DNA of 64,000 bases from Lamellibrachia columna (taxonomy: Eukaryota > Annelida > Polychaeta > Sabellida > Siboglinidae): the NCBI GenBank assembly GCA_963662155.1, contig OY759266.1, forward strand, positions 4,462,526 through 4,526,525, written 5' to 3'. Position numbers and translations under genes: made by a program. Each line of letters opens with the position of its first letter. The first letter of the stretch is position 1. Positions 13,401 to 28,400 of this stretch are shown here, piece by piece. Under the pieces are notes generated by a model, which was not told where the DNA came from, did no database searches, and saw only the letters and a program-made list of their open reading frames with translations.

Positions 13401-16400
13401 CAAAAATTATGTGATTAAAATAGACTACAACATCATATTTACTGTTTAGGTCATCGCTAAAATTCAGTAAAATGTAATATTTCAACCCCACAATATTGAG
13501 GCATTACAGTATTGCAGTAAACAAAGCCAGTAGTTGTGGTACAAACTTAGTTACTGATTTATAATGTGATCCTTTTAGTAAGTTTTATATTATAAATAGT
13601 TGCTTATTTTTCATTGCAGCCAGTGCGAGTAAACAGTAGTTTCTATGGCAACATTAATTGTTTTGGGACTTCAATAGGGAAATATGATTTTGGAGTTGTT
13701 ACAAAGGTATATTTTATAGTAATTTGTTTTTGTCTTTAATGAATGCAGCAGTCTGGGATTGTTGTGGCAGCTGTAGAATGTTCAACTCCATGTGGACTAC
13801 TAGGCCATAGGACACACGGAGGGAGCCTTTGTTGTATGTAAACAGCCCTACTAGGCCATAGGACACACGGAGGGAGCCTTTGTTTTATGTAAACAGCCCT
13901 ACTAGGCCATAGGACACATGGAGGGAGCCTTTGTTGTATGTAAACAGCCCTACTAGGCCATAGGACACACGGAGGGAGCCTTTGTTGTATGTAAACAGCC
14001 CTACTAGGCCATAGGACACACGGAGGGAGCCTTTATTGTATGTAAACAGCCCTACTAGGCCATAGGACACACGGAGGGAGCCTTTGTTGTATGTAAACAG
14101 CCCTACTAGGCCATAGGACACACGGAGGGAGCCTTTGTTGTATGTAAACAGCCTTATTAGGCCATAGGACACACGGAAGGAGCCTTTGTTGTATGTAAAC
14201 AGCCCTACTAGGCCATAGGACACACGGAGGGAGCCTTTGTTGTATGTAAACAGCCCTACTAGGCCATAGGACACATGGAGGGAGCCTTTGTTGTATGTAA
14301 ACAGCCCTACTAGGCCATAGGACATATGGGGAGGAGTCTTTGTTGTATGTAAACAGCCCTACTAGGCCATAGGACACACGGAGGGAGCCTTTGTTGTATG
14401 TAAACAGCCCTACTAGGCCATAGGACACACGGAGGGAGCCTTTGTTGTATGTAAACAGCCCTACTAGGCCATAGGACACATGGGGAGGAGTCTTTGTTGT
14501 ATGTAAACAGCCCTTCTTGGCCATAGGACACATGGGGACGAGTCTTTGTTGTATGTAAACAGCCCTACTAGGCCATAGGACACACGGAGGGAGCCTGTGT
14601 TGTATGTAAACTGCCCTACTAGGCCATAGGACACATGAGGATGAGTCTTTGTTGTATGTAAACAGCCCTACTAGGCCATAGGACACATGGAGGGAGCCTG
14701 TGTTGTATGTAAACAGCCCTACTAGGCCATAGGACACATGGGGATGAGTCTTTGTTGTATGTAAACAGCCCTACTAGGCCATAGGACACATGGGGACAAG
14801 TCTTTGTTGTATGTAAACAGCCCTACTAGGCCATAGGACACACGGGACAAGTCTTTGTTGTATGTAAACAGCCCTACTAGGCCATAGGACACATGGGGAC
14901 GAGTCTTTGTTGTATGTAAACAACCCTACTAGGCCATATGACACATGGGGAGTAGTCTTTGTTGTATGTAAACAGCCCTACTAGGCCATAGGACACATGG
15001 GGACAAGTCTTTGTTGTATGTAAACAGCCCTACTAGGCCATAGGACACATGGGGACGAGTCTTTGTTGTATGTAAACAGCCCTACTAGGCCATAGGACAC
15101 ATGGGGACAAGTCTTTGTTGTATGTAAACAGCCCTACTAGGCCATAGGACACACTGGACAAGTCTTTGTTGTATGTAAACAGCCCTACTAGGCCATAGGA
15201 CACATGGGGACGAGTCTTTGTTGTATGTAAACAGCCCTACTAGGCCATAGGACACATGGGGACAAGTCTTTGTTGTATGTAAACAGCCCTACTAGGCCAT
15301 AGGACACACGGGACAAATCTTTGTTGTATGTAAACAGCCCTACTAGGCCATAGGACACATGGGGACGAGTCTTTGTTGATTGTAAACAGCCCTACTAGGC
15401 CATAGGACACATGGGGACAAGTCTGTGTTGTATGTAAACAGCCCTACTAGGCCATAGGACACATGGGGACAAGTCTTTGTTGTATGTAAACAGCCCTACT
15501 ATGCCATAGGACACGTGGGGATGAGTCTTTGTTGATTGTAAACAGCCCTACTAGGCCATAGGACACACGGAGGGAGCCTGTGTTGTATGTAAACAGCCCT
15601 ACTAGGCCATAGGACACATGGGCAGGAGCCTGTTTTATTACCCACAAACAGGTGAACCCCTCATTGGATGTCAGTATCTTGGTACTGCTGTGCTAGACAG
15701 AGGTGGAATGTGTTGTTTCCTGGGGGCAATCACAGGTGCTTCAATTGTTTATTACAGCTGTAGAAATACATGCGTGCCTTTGTGTGCGTGCATGCATGTA
15801 TGTGTGTGCATTTGAGCATAACTGAGAACTTAAGTCCTTATTATGGTTCCTATGCAAAAGAAATAAGATGATTGTAAATACATAAAGTTCCAATAATGCA
15901 AAAAAAAATTCCAGGAAATTTTTAAATAATCGGATTTCCACTTACTGTATTGGCAATGTGTGTACGGTCCTAAAATGTTCCATTGTTTTGTTTTTGCATA
16001 TCAGTGTTGGTGGGATACATCCGTGGGTGGATGGGGTCACATCCGTGGGTGGATGGGGTCACATTCGTGGGTGGATGGGGTCACATCCATGGGTGGATGG
16101 GGTCACATCCGTGGGTGGATGGGGTCACATCCGTGGGTGGATGGGGTCAGTCCTATTCAAAGTTGTCTAGGATTATTGGAATAATTTTTTTATTTACAAA
16201 GCCCCAAAGAGGAATGAGTAGTATATCATTATAAAAAAGACACCAAAGTGCATTCTAATTACTACAAGAAACATGGGCACATGATTGGTGTAACATAGGT
16301 GAATGCATGATATAATTATTAGTCGCACAATGCTAGAATTAGTTGTGTTAGCAGTAGTATTTAGCAAGCAACATTACAGAAAGCAGTGCATGATATAGCG

Positions 16401-19400
16401 GCTGGATGAGCTGCAGCCAGGGCCAGGGAGTAGCAAGAAAACATCTGGGCATGCTTACACTGCGTCAACTGATTATCAGTGGGGAAGACAGCCTCAAACA
16501 TGCACTCGTCTCCGCTGCAAGAAATGTACATCTGTTAGCACGGTAGCCATACAAAGCAACATCCACCCTCATTGAGGTCATGTCTGCTTTCACCTTGCAT
16601 TGATACACTCTAGCGGACTACTGATACACTCTAGCTGACTACTGATACATGTTTTAAAGCTCCCTTCTCAATTCATTTAGCCCAGTGTGTGATTACTTTA
16701 AGTACAGTCAGTCAGTTTTATTAAAGAGTGCATACTTTTGTTAAGATCATCAAAAGAATTTACTTTGTGTGTTAGATCAGGTAACTAACTGTGAATAGCA
16801 TTATGTTGTAGTATGTAAAACCGGGCCACTTTTGTACTTATTTTGGTTTGTTTTTTTGCTAAATTATTCTAAGACGAGACAAACAAAAAAGTGAATTCAG
16901 AAAGGACCTTTAATATGTAATGTCTGGTTTTAGGATAATATACATGACTGTCACATGATGTTTATAATTTTAAAAGCAATATAAAGGATATTTGAGACAA
17001 TGATCATGGATATGTTTATACTGTATATTTTAGCATGTCAGTAAATCAGCTAATGAAAATTGCTGTATATTTGTGTTGCCTAACTTTATGCACCTTGTCA
17101 TTTACGATGGCATATGCATATTCCAAAAGATATTAACCTAAAACATTTACACTGAATGATGATACGCAAACCAGCCACTAGGTTTATTAACAAACCAGCC
17201 ACTAGGTTTATTAACAAACCAGCCACTAGGTTTATTAACAAACCAGCCACTAGGTTTATTAACAAACAAGCCACCAGGTTTATTAACAAACCAGCCATCA
17301 GGTTTATTAACAAACCAGCCACTAGGTTTATTAACAAACCAGCCACTAGGTTTATTAACAAACCAGCCACCAGGTTTATTAACAAACCAGCCACTAGGTT
17401 TATTAACAAACCAGCCACTAGGTTAATTAACAAACCAGGCACCAGGCTTGTTAACAAACCAGCCACCAGGTTTGTTAACAAACCAGCCACTAGGTTTATT
17501 AACAAACCAGCCACTAGGTTTATTAACAAACCAGCCACCAGGTTTATTAACAATCAACTGTCAGTTCAACATCAACTTTGACTGAAGGAGTCAGACAGAA
17601 GTAAAAAAATAAACCATACAAAGGTGTGATGGAACTGGATGATGTACGAAGTTAGGACATGCAACTATGCATTCTCTATAAGCAGTTTGTTGCTGGACAA
17701 TTCATGCATGTTGTATATGTATGAGTACACAAATGTCATGCCCTGTTTGTGTTCCTACAACAAGTATGTTAGCATGTAGGACCCATATATGCAACAGATG
17801 CCAATAACATACAACAACAAAAGAAGTATTTATAAGAACAGAAACAATTGCTGGATATAATTATTATATACTCTTGAATTCATACAACAAACTGGTGTAG
17901 TTCTTATATCTGATGTGGCATACTCCAAACTGCCCTACCTTGGTGTACAACTGAGTTTCATATTTTAATTATGTTATAGACAGTTACATTTCTTTCCCCT
18001 GCCCCAACAACGGATCTTTTACTTCCCTGGGCTTGGTGACCAAGTAAAAGGAACTGACGTTTTCAGTGTCTCAATCAAAACACACCTACTATATTTTCCA
18101 CTTCCTTCGAGTGAGTGGGCAAGTTGTAACCCATGTGTATGAAATAATTGGGTGGGCTCTAGCCTGGTATTCTCACAGACAACATCCTGATGATTGCTCA
18201 CACACCATATTATTGAGTCACTGTAGATTAGCAATGAGAGCTGAATTTACCAGTGCCTATTTTCCACAAATTTCATTAACCCTTTCCTGCCACTGCCTCC
18301 ATAGTATTATTATTATGTGTGGCTCTTGCATTTGAGAATAGTTATTTGATGCTGAAGATACAGGGTGTGGTTACATTGATGACAGTCTAAGTGGCCTAGG
18401 AACTGATAGATGAGTGTCCTTGGTGATTTAGGCAGTGAGTCAGCATTAACAGACATATAGTGTAGACATGGTATTACACCGAGTGATTGATGGTACAGGT
18501 GCAACAGTTTATTTTGGCTTTGATGTAATAATTGTTTTAAAACACCATCCTCAATTGATTTAACCCATCAAATTCACTGATGTTCAAATATGTAGTGTTT
18601 CGTAATTTTTTTGCCTAATTGTAACTGGATTCAGTCAAAAATAATTTAGTTGTTTGTCCGAAGATTTCACCAAAACTAAATAACAAGCTGGCATGTCTTA
18701 GTTGATACCAGATATATTATTTTATGTGAAATGAGTCTGAAATCAGACGTGTGAAAAAAATATAATTCATGATGGACCTTTGACTGCCAGTCATCTCTGG
18801 ATAATAATAATTAATAATAATAATAAATCAATTAATTAATTAATTAATGCACATGCAAAAGATAGTTTCACATGTTTACTTGGTAGATTTGTATGTCGAA
18901 ATGCAGCACATGCTATCATAGCAAAGTCCCCATTTGTCATGCATGATTAGATAGTTACTCATTTGCCATGCATGATTGATTATGAGGTACTCACAGGTAC
19001 TTGATGGGAGCACTTGGGGGGCCTGCGGGGGCACTGTGCTGTCTCGTCGGAGAAATCCTACAAACGAGTAATACAGATTGTCCACAAACACTACCTGGTA
19101 ATCAAAGAATCCTGCAGGTGTGAAGACTGGTAGACCTATTGGAAGGAAGTGGGAAATGTATCTTTGAAAACGTGAACATTTGTGTTAGCAGTGAAATATC
19201 CCTTGAATGAGGTAAATGTGTAACCTTGTGTGGATGTACACACACTAAAGGTGAGTACTACCGGTACACGTATTTGCATTTGGTCAGTTGAGCACTTTGC
19301 AGTTGTGATAATGATCAGTCTAAGCCCTGCTACTATCTTTGACCAAGATAGAAACCATGATGCTTACCATCAAATTTCTGGAAATGAAGTGTTTTGTCTG

Positions 19401-22400
19401 ACAAACTATTTTAGTTAATATTTGTTAATCCATACCTCTTAGCATGTGGCCTTATAAACTGTTGTTAAATAAAACAGTAATTTCATGTCACAATGTTATA
19501 ACATAAATAGTTGGTACTTTATACAGTCAATATTTCATTGGTAGCATTTTCTATACATATTATTCATTTGCATCTTGTGAAGATAAGGTTCCCGAAGGTA
19601 GATGCAATGATGGCTGAGTGAATAGCTGCATGCATTTCATGTCAAGCCAACACACCTTCGCCATGCCCAGAACCCCTACAGATGTCAAACACACCTGGAT
19701 ATCCATGGCAGGAAATAAGCACAGACCTCTATGGACTGTTTCAGTCTTTCAGCGTATATCTGTTGGTGATGACTGACGGATTCTCACGATATCCTGTCAT
19801 TGAAGTAGTACACTCTACAAGCGCCAACAGCGTCATACCTGTGTTTGACAAAGTGTTTTCCATGCTGGGAATTCCTGAGAAACTTAAAACTGACAACAGA
19901 CCCCCATTCAACAGTCACCAATTCCACACCTTCGCGAAACACATGGAATTCAAACACCAGCGGATTACTCAGTTATGGCCGCACGTGAATGGTGAAGCTG
20001 AACACTTCATGCGAGAAACTTGGGGAAAGTGATGAAAGCAGCATTGATCGAAGGCAAATCTTGGAGACAGGAGTTGTACAAGTTTCAGAGCACCTCCTCA
20101 TTCATCAACTGATACTGTACCTGCCACAGCTCTCTCAGATGAGAATCAAACTGCCAAACACGATCACACAAACACAGGAATCCCCACTGAACACAAAGCT
20201 GACAATGAACGACAAACATGCGAAAGACAAAATGAAATCGTATATTAAAAATAAAATATTAAAAAATATGACCCACCTTGACCTCTTCGCAGCACTTCTG
20301 TGTGCTGATTGGCTGGTTGTTTGACCAGTTGGGGTCATTTGCTTGGCTGAGTCTGCTGAAGAGAATAGGAAGGTTAATTTATTGTTAGAGAATTTTAGCA
20401 GAATTTTGTCATTATTTTGTTAAAATTTGCACTTGCCACAACATTATGAAATGATGAACCATTGTTTTAGGAGGTGATTTTGAAGAGATGTTTTTTTGAG
20501 TAAATGTGTACTTTTAATGTCAACAAAGGTTTTTCATAAATCAACCTGTTTTTTAATTTGACATTGGCAAACATTATAAACAATTCCATTATGCTTTGGA
20601 TAATAATAATAGTTATGTGGTACTTGGTAAAATTACCACTTTATCCACAAAACAGTGCATTAACAGAATATACAGATAAACAGCATATTATATGTCCATA
20701 AGAAATAATATGGAATAATATGGAATAATGTTTAAGTTTTGTTTTGTGTTATTTGTGTCAAAAACAAATTTACTTTGTATTTTAGACGTTATGTGAGTAA
20801 GGTAAGTTAGAAGCATTCAGCCATGCTGCAATTACTGGGCGAAGACTATTTGTTGACATATATCCACCATTGTGTGGCACATCATTCAGACATTTATATT
20901 TTTTTATTGGTACTCATAAATACAGCTGAGTGAACTGAGGCAACGTGGAGTGAAAAAAATTGCACCCCACTGTGAATAATATTATTATAACCTAAGTGAA
21001 ATAATGAAAGGAGAACATTGCGTGACACACATACCCATGCCTCGCTGCTGCAGGTGCCACACAGGAGTACCGATCTCAGACAGAGGGCGCTGCTTTTGAC
21101 CAAGGTGTTCGCTCTGCCATTTTCGCATATCTGCACCACTGCGGTTAAAATTACTCGAACTATCAGTGTCCTCTCGTGGCTGGCGCACTTTCTCTGACCC
21201 ACTCCGGGTTCTTCTCAGCCAGTCATTGAAATCACATGTAGCATCAGCAACAGCCATATCTAATGGAGCGTCAGTAACGGCCATATCCAATGGAGCATCA
21301 GTAACGGCCATATCCAATGGAGCACCAACACCAACATCAGTATCATCTAACGCAGCAGTAGCATCAACACCAGCAGCCATGTTTTCGTGAGTGTTCGACT
21401 TTTGACTTGGTCTGGTGTCGTAATACATTGTTGTCGTTGGTGTGATTTCGTTATTGTGACTTAGTCTAAACCCTGTGGTTTTTCTCACAGATGTTTCATT
21501 GTTTGCCCCGTAGTGGTAAGACTGTGGACGGTCAGTCTGACGCTGGACATTGTTCTGCAGAAACCATTTGTCTCGCAGCACTTTAACTGCAACCTTGTCC
21601 ATATTTGTGTCCATTGCAAGGTCATTTGGACATTTGAAGTTAGCACTGCTGGATGGTGTAAAGCTCCAGCGGTCAGTGTGGCTACTAACCACGGCCATAT
21701 TGTGCGCTGTCTGCATTCTCTCTACTCTGTGGACATCATGCTCGTCCATGTCATTCACATTGTGGTTGTTGTTTTCCACGTGGTCGTGGTTCACTTTCCA
21801 CAGTCCACATTGAGCCGCATTGCTTCCAGCCATGTCCACGTTGTGATCAGTGTCCACATTGCAGTCATGCGGGTGTGACGCGCAGTCCGACACATTGTCC
21901 ACTGTCACTGATATGTCACTTGCAGCTTTCTTGTTGTCATTGTTCTTTGACGTTGTGTCCTGGAAAGACACAGCACGGAATAAGATCAGGTTGGCAGGGG
22001 TTGTGAGAGTTGGTAAATTCATAAGAATTATTTGCATATTATCACTTAAAGTTTTAACAATTTCATAATAATAATAGCTACCTTTGATGGTTTTTGCTCT
22101 GATGATGACTTTCCCCATTCATGATGTCATGCTTAAAGATTCTGATTTGTTGCGCCTCTGAGTTGAGGTTCCTAATGATTTAGGTGCTATATAATTATTA
22201 TCATTACTGCAGCTCATTCACTTAGAAGTACTACATTTGTGCTATGACCACGCCATCTTTAGACTCACCCAGATGTCTCCAGAGGGCACCTGCTGGACTT
22301 GAGGTTTGCGACGAGGTTTGTTGTGTTTCCTTGGTGGTGGGGCACGGCGAAACTAAACATAACATTCACAACATAATATTTATGATCATGTTGTAATAAT

Positions 22401-25400
22401 GATGTTAATAAGCTAATTTGTCAGAACATTAATTATATTTAGTTTTTTCAGCAGCAGTAAAACGTTACTGGTGAAATAATTGTTTGCTCTATGACAATAG
22501 TATTGTGCCTTACTTTTGTTAAGATTAATGACAGAATAAGTGAGAATAACCTTGTGTTATGTAGAGCCAGACTTTGTGTTATATAGAGCTAGACCTTGTG
22601 TTATATAGAGCCAGACCTTGTGTTATATAGAGCCAGACCTTGTGTTACATAGAGCCAGACCTTGTGTTATATAGAGCCAGACCTTGTGTTACATAGAGTC
22701 AGACCTGGTGTTATATAGAGCCAGACCTTGTGTTATATAGAGCCAGACCTTGTGTTATATAGAGCCAGACCTTGTGTTATATAGAGCCAGACCACTTTGC
22801 AATATTTTTGCTAACATTTTACTGGATGTGTTCAAAAATAATTAAATAGTTTGGCTGATTATTTCACCAAAACTAAATAAAGAATTTTTAGAATCGAACT
22901 AACATGTCATAGAGGATACTAGAGCTAACATGTCATAGGGGATACTAGATAGGTTATTTTTTGCAAAATGAGTCTGAAACGAGACAAACAAAACAATCTG
23001 CAGTACCCACCGACTTCAGAATCTCTGTGTTACGTTCAACTCCAGCGAACAAGTCTCCTTCGTCCTCCTTAACACTGTCTCCCTCATCAGTGTATCTGCT
23101 AAGTGAACCAATGTGATTGTACTATTTATTAGACCAGCCTACGTTAGACCAGCCTACATTAGACCAGCCAACATTAGACCAGCCAACATTAGACCAGCCT
23201 ACATTAGACCAGCCTACATTAGACCAGCCAACATTAGACCAGCCAACATTAGACCAGCCAACATTAGACCAGCCTACATTAGACCAGCCTACATTAGACC
23301 AGCCAACATTAGACCAGCCTACATTAGACCAGCCTACATTAGACCAGCCAACATTAGACCAGCCAACATTAGACCAGCCTACATTAGACCAGCCAACATT
23401 AGACCAGCCAACGTTAGACCAGCCTACATTAGACCAGCCTACATTAGACCAGCCTACATTAGACCAGCCTACACACTTTACTTGTCTATTCTGTACACAA
23501 GCAAATGAGACATTGGCCGGTTGGTTATAAAACAGTTTAAGAATTTATTTTATCTGGTATCGTAATTTGTTTATTTGTGCAAGAAGGCTTTTGACGTGAA
23601 GGCATAATCTGGGGTAGAACTAGTACCAATCTGCCAGCTAGTACATACGCTAGTACAATCTGCCAGCTAGTACATACGCTAGTACAATCTGCCAGCTAGT
23701 ACATACGCTAGTACAATCTGCCAGCTAGTACATACGCTAGTACAATCTGCCAGCTAGTACATACGCTAGTACAATCTGCCAGCTAGTACATACGCTAGTA
23801 CAATCTGCCAGCTAGTACATACGCTAGTACAATCTGCCAGCTAGTACATACGCTAGTACAATCTGCCAGCTAGTACATACGCTAGTACAATCTGCCAGCT
23901 AGTACATACGCTAGTACAATCTGCCAGCTAGTACATACGCTAGTACAATCTGCCAGCTAGTACATACGCTAGTACAATCTGCCAGTTAGTACATACGCTA
24001 GTACAATCTGCCAGCTAGTACATATACTAGTACATACGCTAGTAAAGATTGCTGCAGAATAGTGAAACTGCTTATGGCCCTGCTTATTAGTTATCATATT
24101 AGATGGCAATTTAAAACAGCCGTTTTCATCAATTTTGCATATATTATATATTGTAGAGGAGTGCGGCTAGTAAGTAGCCAATGGCAGCCATTTTAAAATG
24201 CAGTTTTTTGAGAAGCACACATTCCCAAATTCTTATTATAATATTTTTTTTTACTTTATTCTTCAATTTGTTTATTCTGCACATGCCACTGCACCTGCCA
24301 CTGCACATGACACTGCACATGCCACTTACCAGTGTTGCAAAGCCTGTGATAAAGTGGGTTTAAATTTGTGTTTTGCTTTGATCATTTGTAGGACTAGTAA
24401 AACCTTTGTCGGACTAGTAAACTTTTGTCTTTGCTAGTCCTACTGTCTAGTAAAAAATATGATGATGTACAATAATTTCTCTAAGATTTCATGAGTTGGG
24501 CCTCCATTAATTATGTGTTACATCAATATGAAAATTACTACTATTTACCAAGATCTGTTTTCTCAGAGCTCTTTTAATTAACCAGAAAAGCCCAACAAAA
24601 ACTTCCATCAACAAGCTGGTTAAACACCCTATCTTTAGTGCACCCCTTAACCCCTTTCACATTATGACTGATAAAACAGTTGTCACACATTTTGTAATAT
24701 ATCTGATGTCCTGGTTGATGCCAGTGTGGGTGTTCTGACCTTTACCCCCACCAGGGTATAACTTAGGGAGTCATACAACGTTACTTCGGGTTACATGACA
24801 TTGCATACCCTTGTGTGGCCATTGTAAGAAACTACTTGGCATAACACATGCTTCAAGGATTGTAAAATAAGTATTAAAGAAACATTTTTGGGGGCCCAGG
24901 TTGTAGACACCCAAAAACCCCTGGACATGGGACAGGGTGCAGCTGTTTCAGAGTCACAACTCATCCCTAATAGGGGCTTTGTAAATGTAAATGATGGATG
25001 AATAAGACACTGGTATATGGAGAACTTTAACATGTGTAGGTTATCAAGAAGAAACTAAAAAACTGGTTGGGACACATCATGAGAATTGGAGGACTTTGGA
25101 AGCTGGCAATAGGACAAATACCAAGGTGATGACTGAAAGATAAAAACATGAAGACATTTATAGAAAGACAGAAGGCATGGCAGATTGGAGAAACAGTTAA
25201 CACAGCCAAGGATCTGCCACATGACAGAATAGGGAGTGTTGCACATGACAGAATGGGGAGTGTTGCACATGGCAGAATGGGGAGTGTTGCACATGGCAGA
25301 ATGGGGAGTGTTGCACATGACAGAAAAGAGGGTATCGCACATGACAAAATGGAGGGTGTAGCTGATACTAGAATGGATGGCGTAGCTGAGGCTAGAATGG

Positions 25401-28400
25401 AGGGTGTAGCTGAGGCTAGAATAGAAGGTGTAGCTGAGGCTAGAATGGAGTGTGTAGCTGAGGCTAGAATGGAAGGTGTAGCTGAGGCTAGAATGGAGGG
25501 TGTAGCTGAGGCTAGAATGGAGGGTGTAGCAGAGGCTAGAATAGAAGGTGTAGCTGAGGCTAGAATGGAGTGTGTAGCTGAGGCTAGAATGGAGGGTGTA
25601 GCTGAGGCTAGAATGGAAGGTGTAGCTGAGGCTAGAATGGAGGATGTGGCTAAGGCTAGGATGGAAGATGTAGCTGAGGCTAGAATGGAGGGTGTGGCTG
25701 AGGCTAGAATGGAGGGTGTGGCTGAGGCTAGAATGGATGGTGTAGCTGAGGCTAGGATGGAAGGTGTAGCTGAGGCTAGAATGGAGGGTGTAGCCGAGGC
25801 TAGAATGGAGGGTGTAGCTGAGGCTAGGATGGAAGGTATAGCTGAGGCTAGAATGGAGGGTGTAGCTGAGGCTAGAATGGAGGGTGTAGCTGAGGCTAGA
25901 ATAGAAGGTGTAGCTGAGGCTAGAATGGAGTGTGTAGCTGAGGCTAGAATGGAAGGTGTAGCTGAGGCTAGAATGGAGGGTGTAGCTGAGGCTAGAATGG
26001 AGGGTGTAGCAGAGGCTAGAATAGAAGGTGTAGCTGAGGCTAGAATGGAGTGTGTAGCTGAGGCTAAAAGACTGGCAGTGTCTAGGCACACAGTACTACA
26101 TTCACTGACTGATTGGAAATCTCATAATCTGCAGTGCACTATTAATCATGCACCCAGAATTTGTGTACACCAGGTAAATAGCACACAGAACCGTGGACAA
26201 AGGTGTTGGTGAACCTGATGTTATCTCAGATCTAACTAGTGTTTGTACTCTCTCACCTAATGTGAGCAATTATGATAGCAAGTTAGATTACTTATCACTG
26301 GACTGCAAGACTGCCCAGACTTCAGAAAACAAGTGTGTTTGTTATTGCAAAATGTGTGTTTTTATTGCACACTCACTATTCTGACTACTGTAAATATTTC
26401 TTCAAAAAGTAAAAGTAGTGGATTGCGTATAAGTTGACCATCTTCGTAATGAATGATACTGTCATAACAATTGAACTAATTTAACAGATTTGTTAATATA
26501 TTATAATTATGAGTCCTGTCTGGGTTTTCATCAAAACATTACCTGAGAGTAGGTGTTTTACATTAAATAAAAATACTATTTAGCATTAATAATTATAATA
26601 TTCTTACCTGTATCATGATTGAGCAAATTAGAAAATGTTATAGGCCGTATAATGCAGTTATCAACTTATCACACATTCTGTAACCATAGCAATAAAATAA
26701 TATTTAAAGAATTTGATTAAAGACGTTCATGATGACCCAGTCACCTACCTTCCAGACTCTAGGGCAGGACTTGTATTCCTGGGATAAAGGGGAGCCATGT
26801 CAGTGGGGAGGTACTCGAAGGAAGAGCCTCTTCCCTCTTCTTCCGGCTCCCAGTCAGTGTCTGACTGTCGCTTCCTTGGAGCATTTCCCTTTTGGAAAAA
26901 GGAAAATATGTATACATTTATATTCACACGTATTTATTGGGGTGAAATCACAGGGGGTGATTAATAAATTAGGTTGACTCCACTTTGAAAAGTTGGTATG
27001 TGCAGCTGAAGGCTCAATAATGCCCTAAAGATAGCTTCTGGCCCACAACCCTGTTATACAAAGTTGGTTTTTCAAATGATTTGAATGAGGAAAAAAACCA
27101 GAAATATGGCAGAGGTTTTATATGTTGCTGAAGGTACATTCACGGAAAAGATGTGATCGTCAGATTGTTTGTTAATATTGCATTAAAAAGGGTTCAGACA
27201 CAGAGTATTTTAATAGAAATCTCCATTGTTAAAACTCCTTCCTCAATTGATTTAGCCCATCGTGAATCAGGTTCGTCAATGTTCAGATTTGTAGAGTGTG
27301 AATAATAAGGTGTAAAGTGAGTTTAATAAAAGACTGCAGACTTTTGTTAAGATCATCCAAACAATTGACTTTGATCGTTAGATTGGGTAAATATCCAGAC
27401 CACAGGGGCCTTTAAGGACAAGACTGGTGGGACAGGGTCTGAAGAAGTCTCAGCCTGTGATGGTGTAAAATAAGCACTTTATATGTGAACTGTGGACCTG
27501 TTATCCCTTCATCCCTGAGGGAAGATGAAAGCTGGCAGATGAAGATAAAGTGGGAACTCTCACATTAGTTGTAGATAGGCCCTTGCATAGGCTGATAGGG
27601 CTAAGTGATAGGCACCCTGTCTGTGCATGGGGTTTGATTGCAGACAAAATAGAGCTGGGCAGGAGGGTTATCACCTTGCCATTTGGTCACTTAAGTGAAC
27701 TTAAATAAGTTTATATTTATGAAATAACAAATATTTCAGTTTATGAAATGGTACTGTTTTACAAGGTTCACAATGTTATTTATGAGTTCTCACTTCTGAA
27801 AGGCTACCTAAGTTCAGGTGATATATGGCAATACAAAAAGTTCTGGTGATATATGGCAATACAAAAAGTAAAAATACTAACAGTGGCGCTTTAGCAAACA
27901 GTGTTGTAATCAAAAGTGATACAAATACTTGCTGTGTTTGTATGAATCTCTGGTGTAGTTGGTTACAGACTATAGCAATATGGGCAACCCATTGGTGGGT
28001 GTAATTGGTTACACAATATAGCAATATGGGCAACCCTATGGTGGGTGCAATTGGTTACAGACTATAGCAATATGGGCAACCCATTGGTGGGTGTAATTGG
28101 TTACACAATATAGCAATATGGGCAACCCTATGGTGGGTGCAATTGGTTACACACTATAGCAATATGGGCAACCCATTGGTGGGTGTAATTGGTTACACAA
28201 TATAGCAATATGGGCAACCCTATGGTGGGTGCAATTGGTTACACACTATAGCAATATGGGCAACCCATTGGTGGGTGTAATTGGTTACACAATATAGCAA
28301 TATGGGCAACCCTATGGTGGGTGCAATTGGTTACACACTATAGCAATATTGACAACCCTTTGGTGGGTGTAATTGACTATGCACTATAGCAATATGGGCA

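Noticed and set aside
13885..14737. Open frames of 146-234 codons on the minus strand
   Set aside because: By-products of the 51-bp array; they jump frames where unit lengths change.
23113..23530. RPAYI / LDQPT repeat frames
   Set aside because: 15-bp minisatellite by-product, no other gene signals.
23620..24042. CRISPR-like direct repeats
   Set aside because: Units are head to tail with no variable spacers, and this is an animal genome with spliced genes; it is a minisatellite.
25027..26212. Three ~350-codon open frames on both strands
   Set aside because: A 24-bp tandem array reads open in several frames at once. Repeats such as GVAEARME are not treated as a protein.
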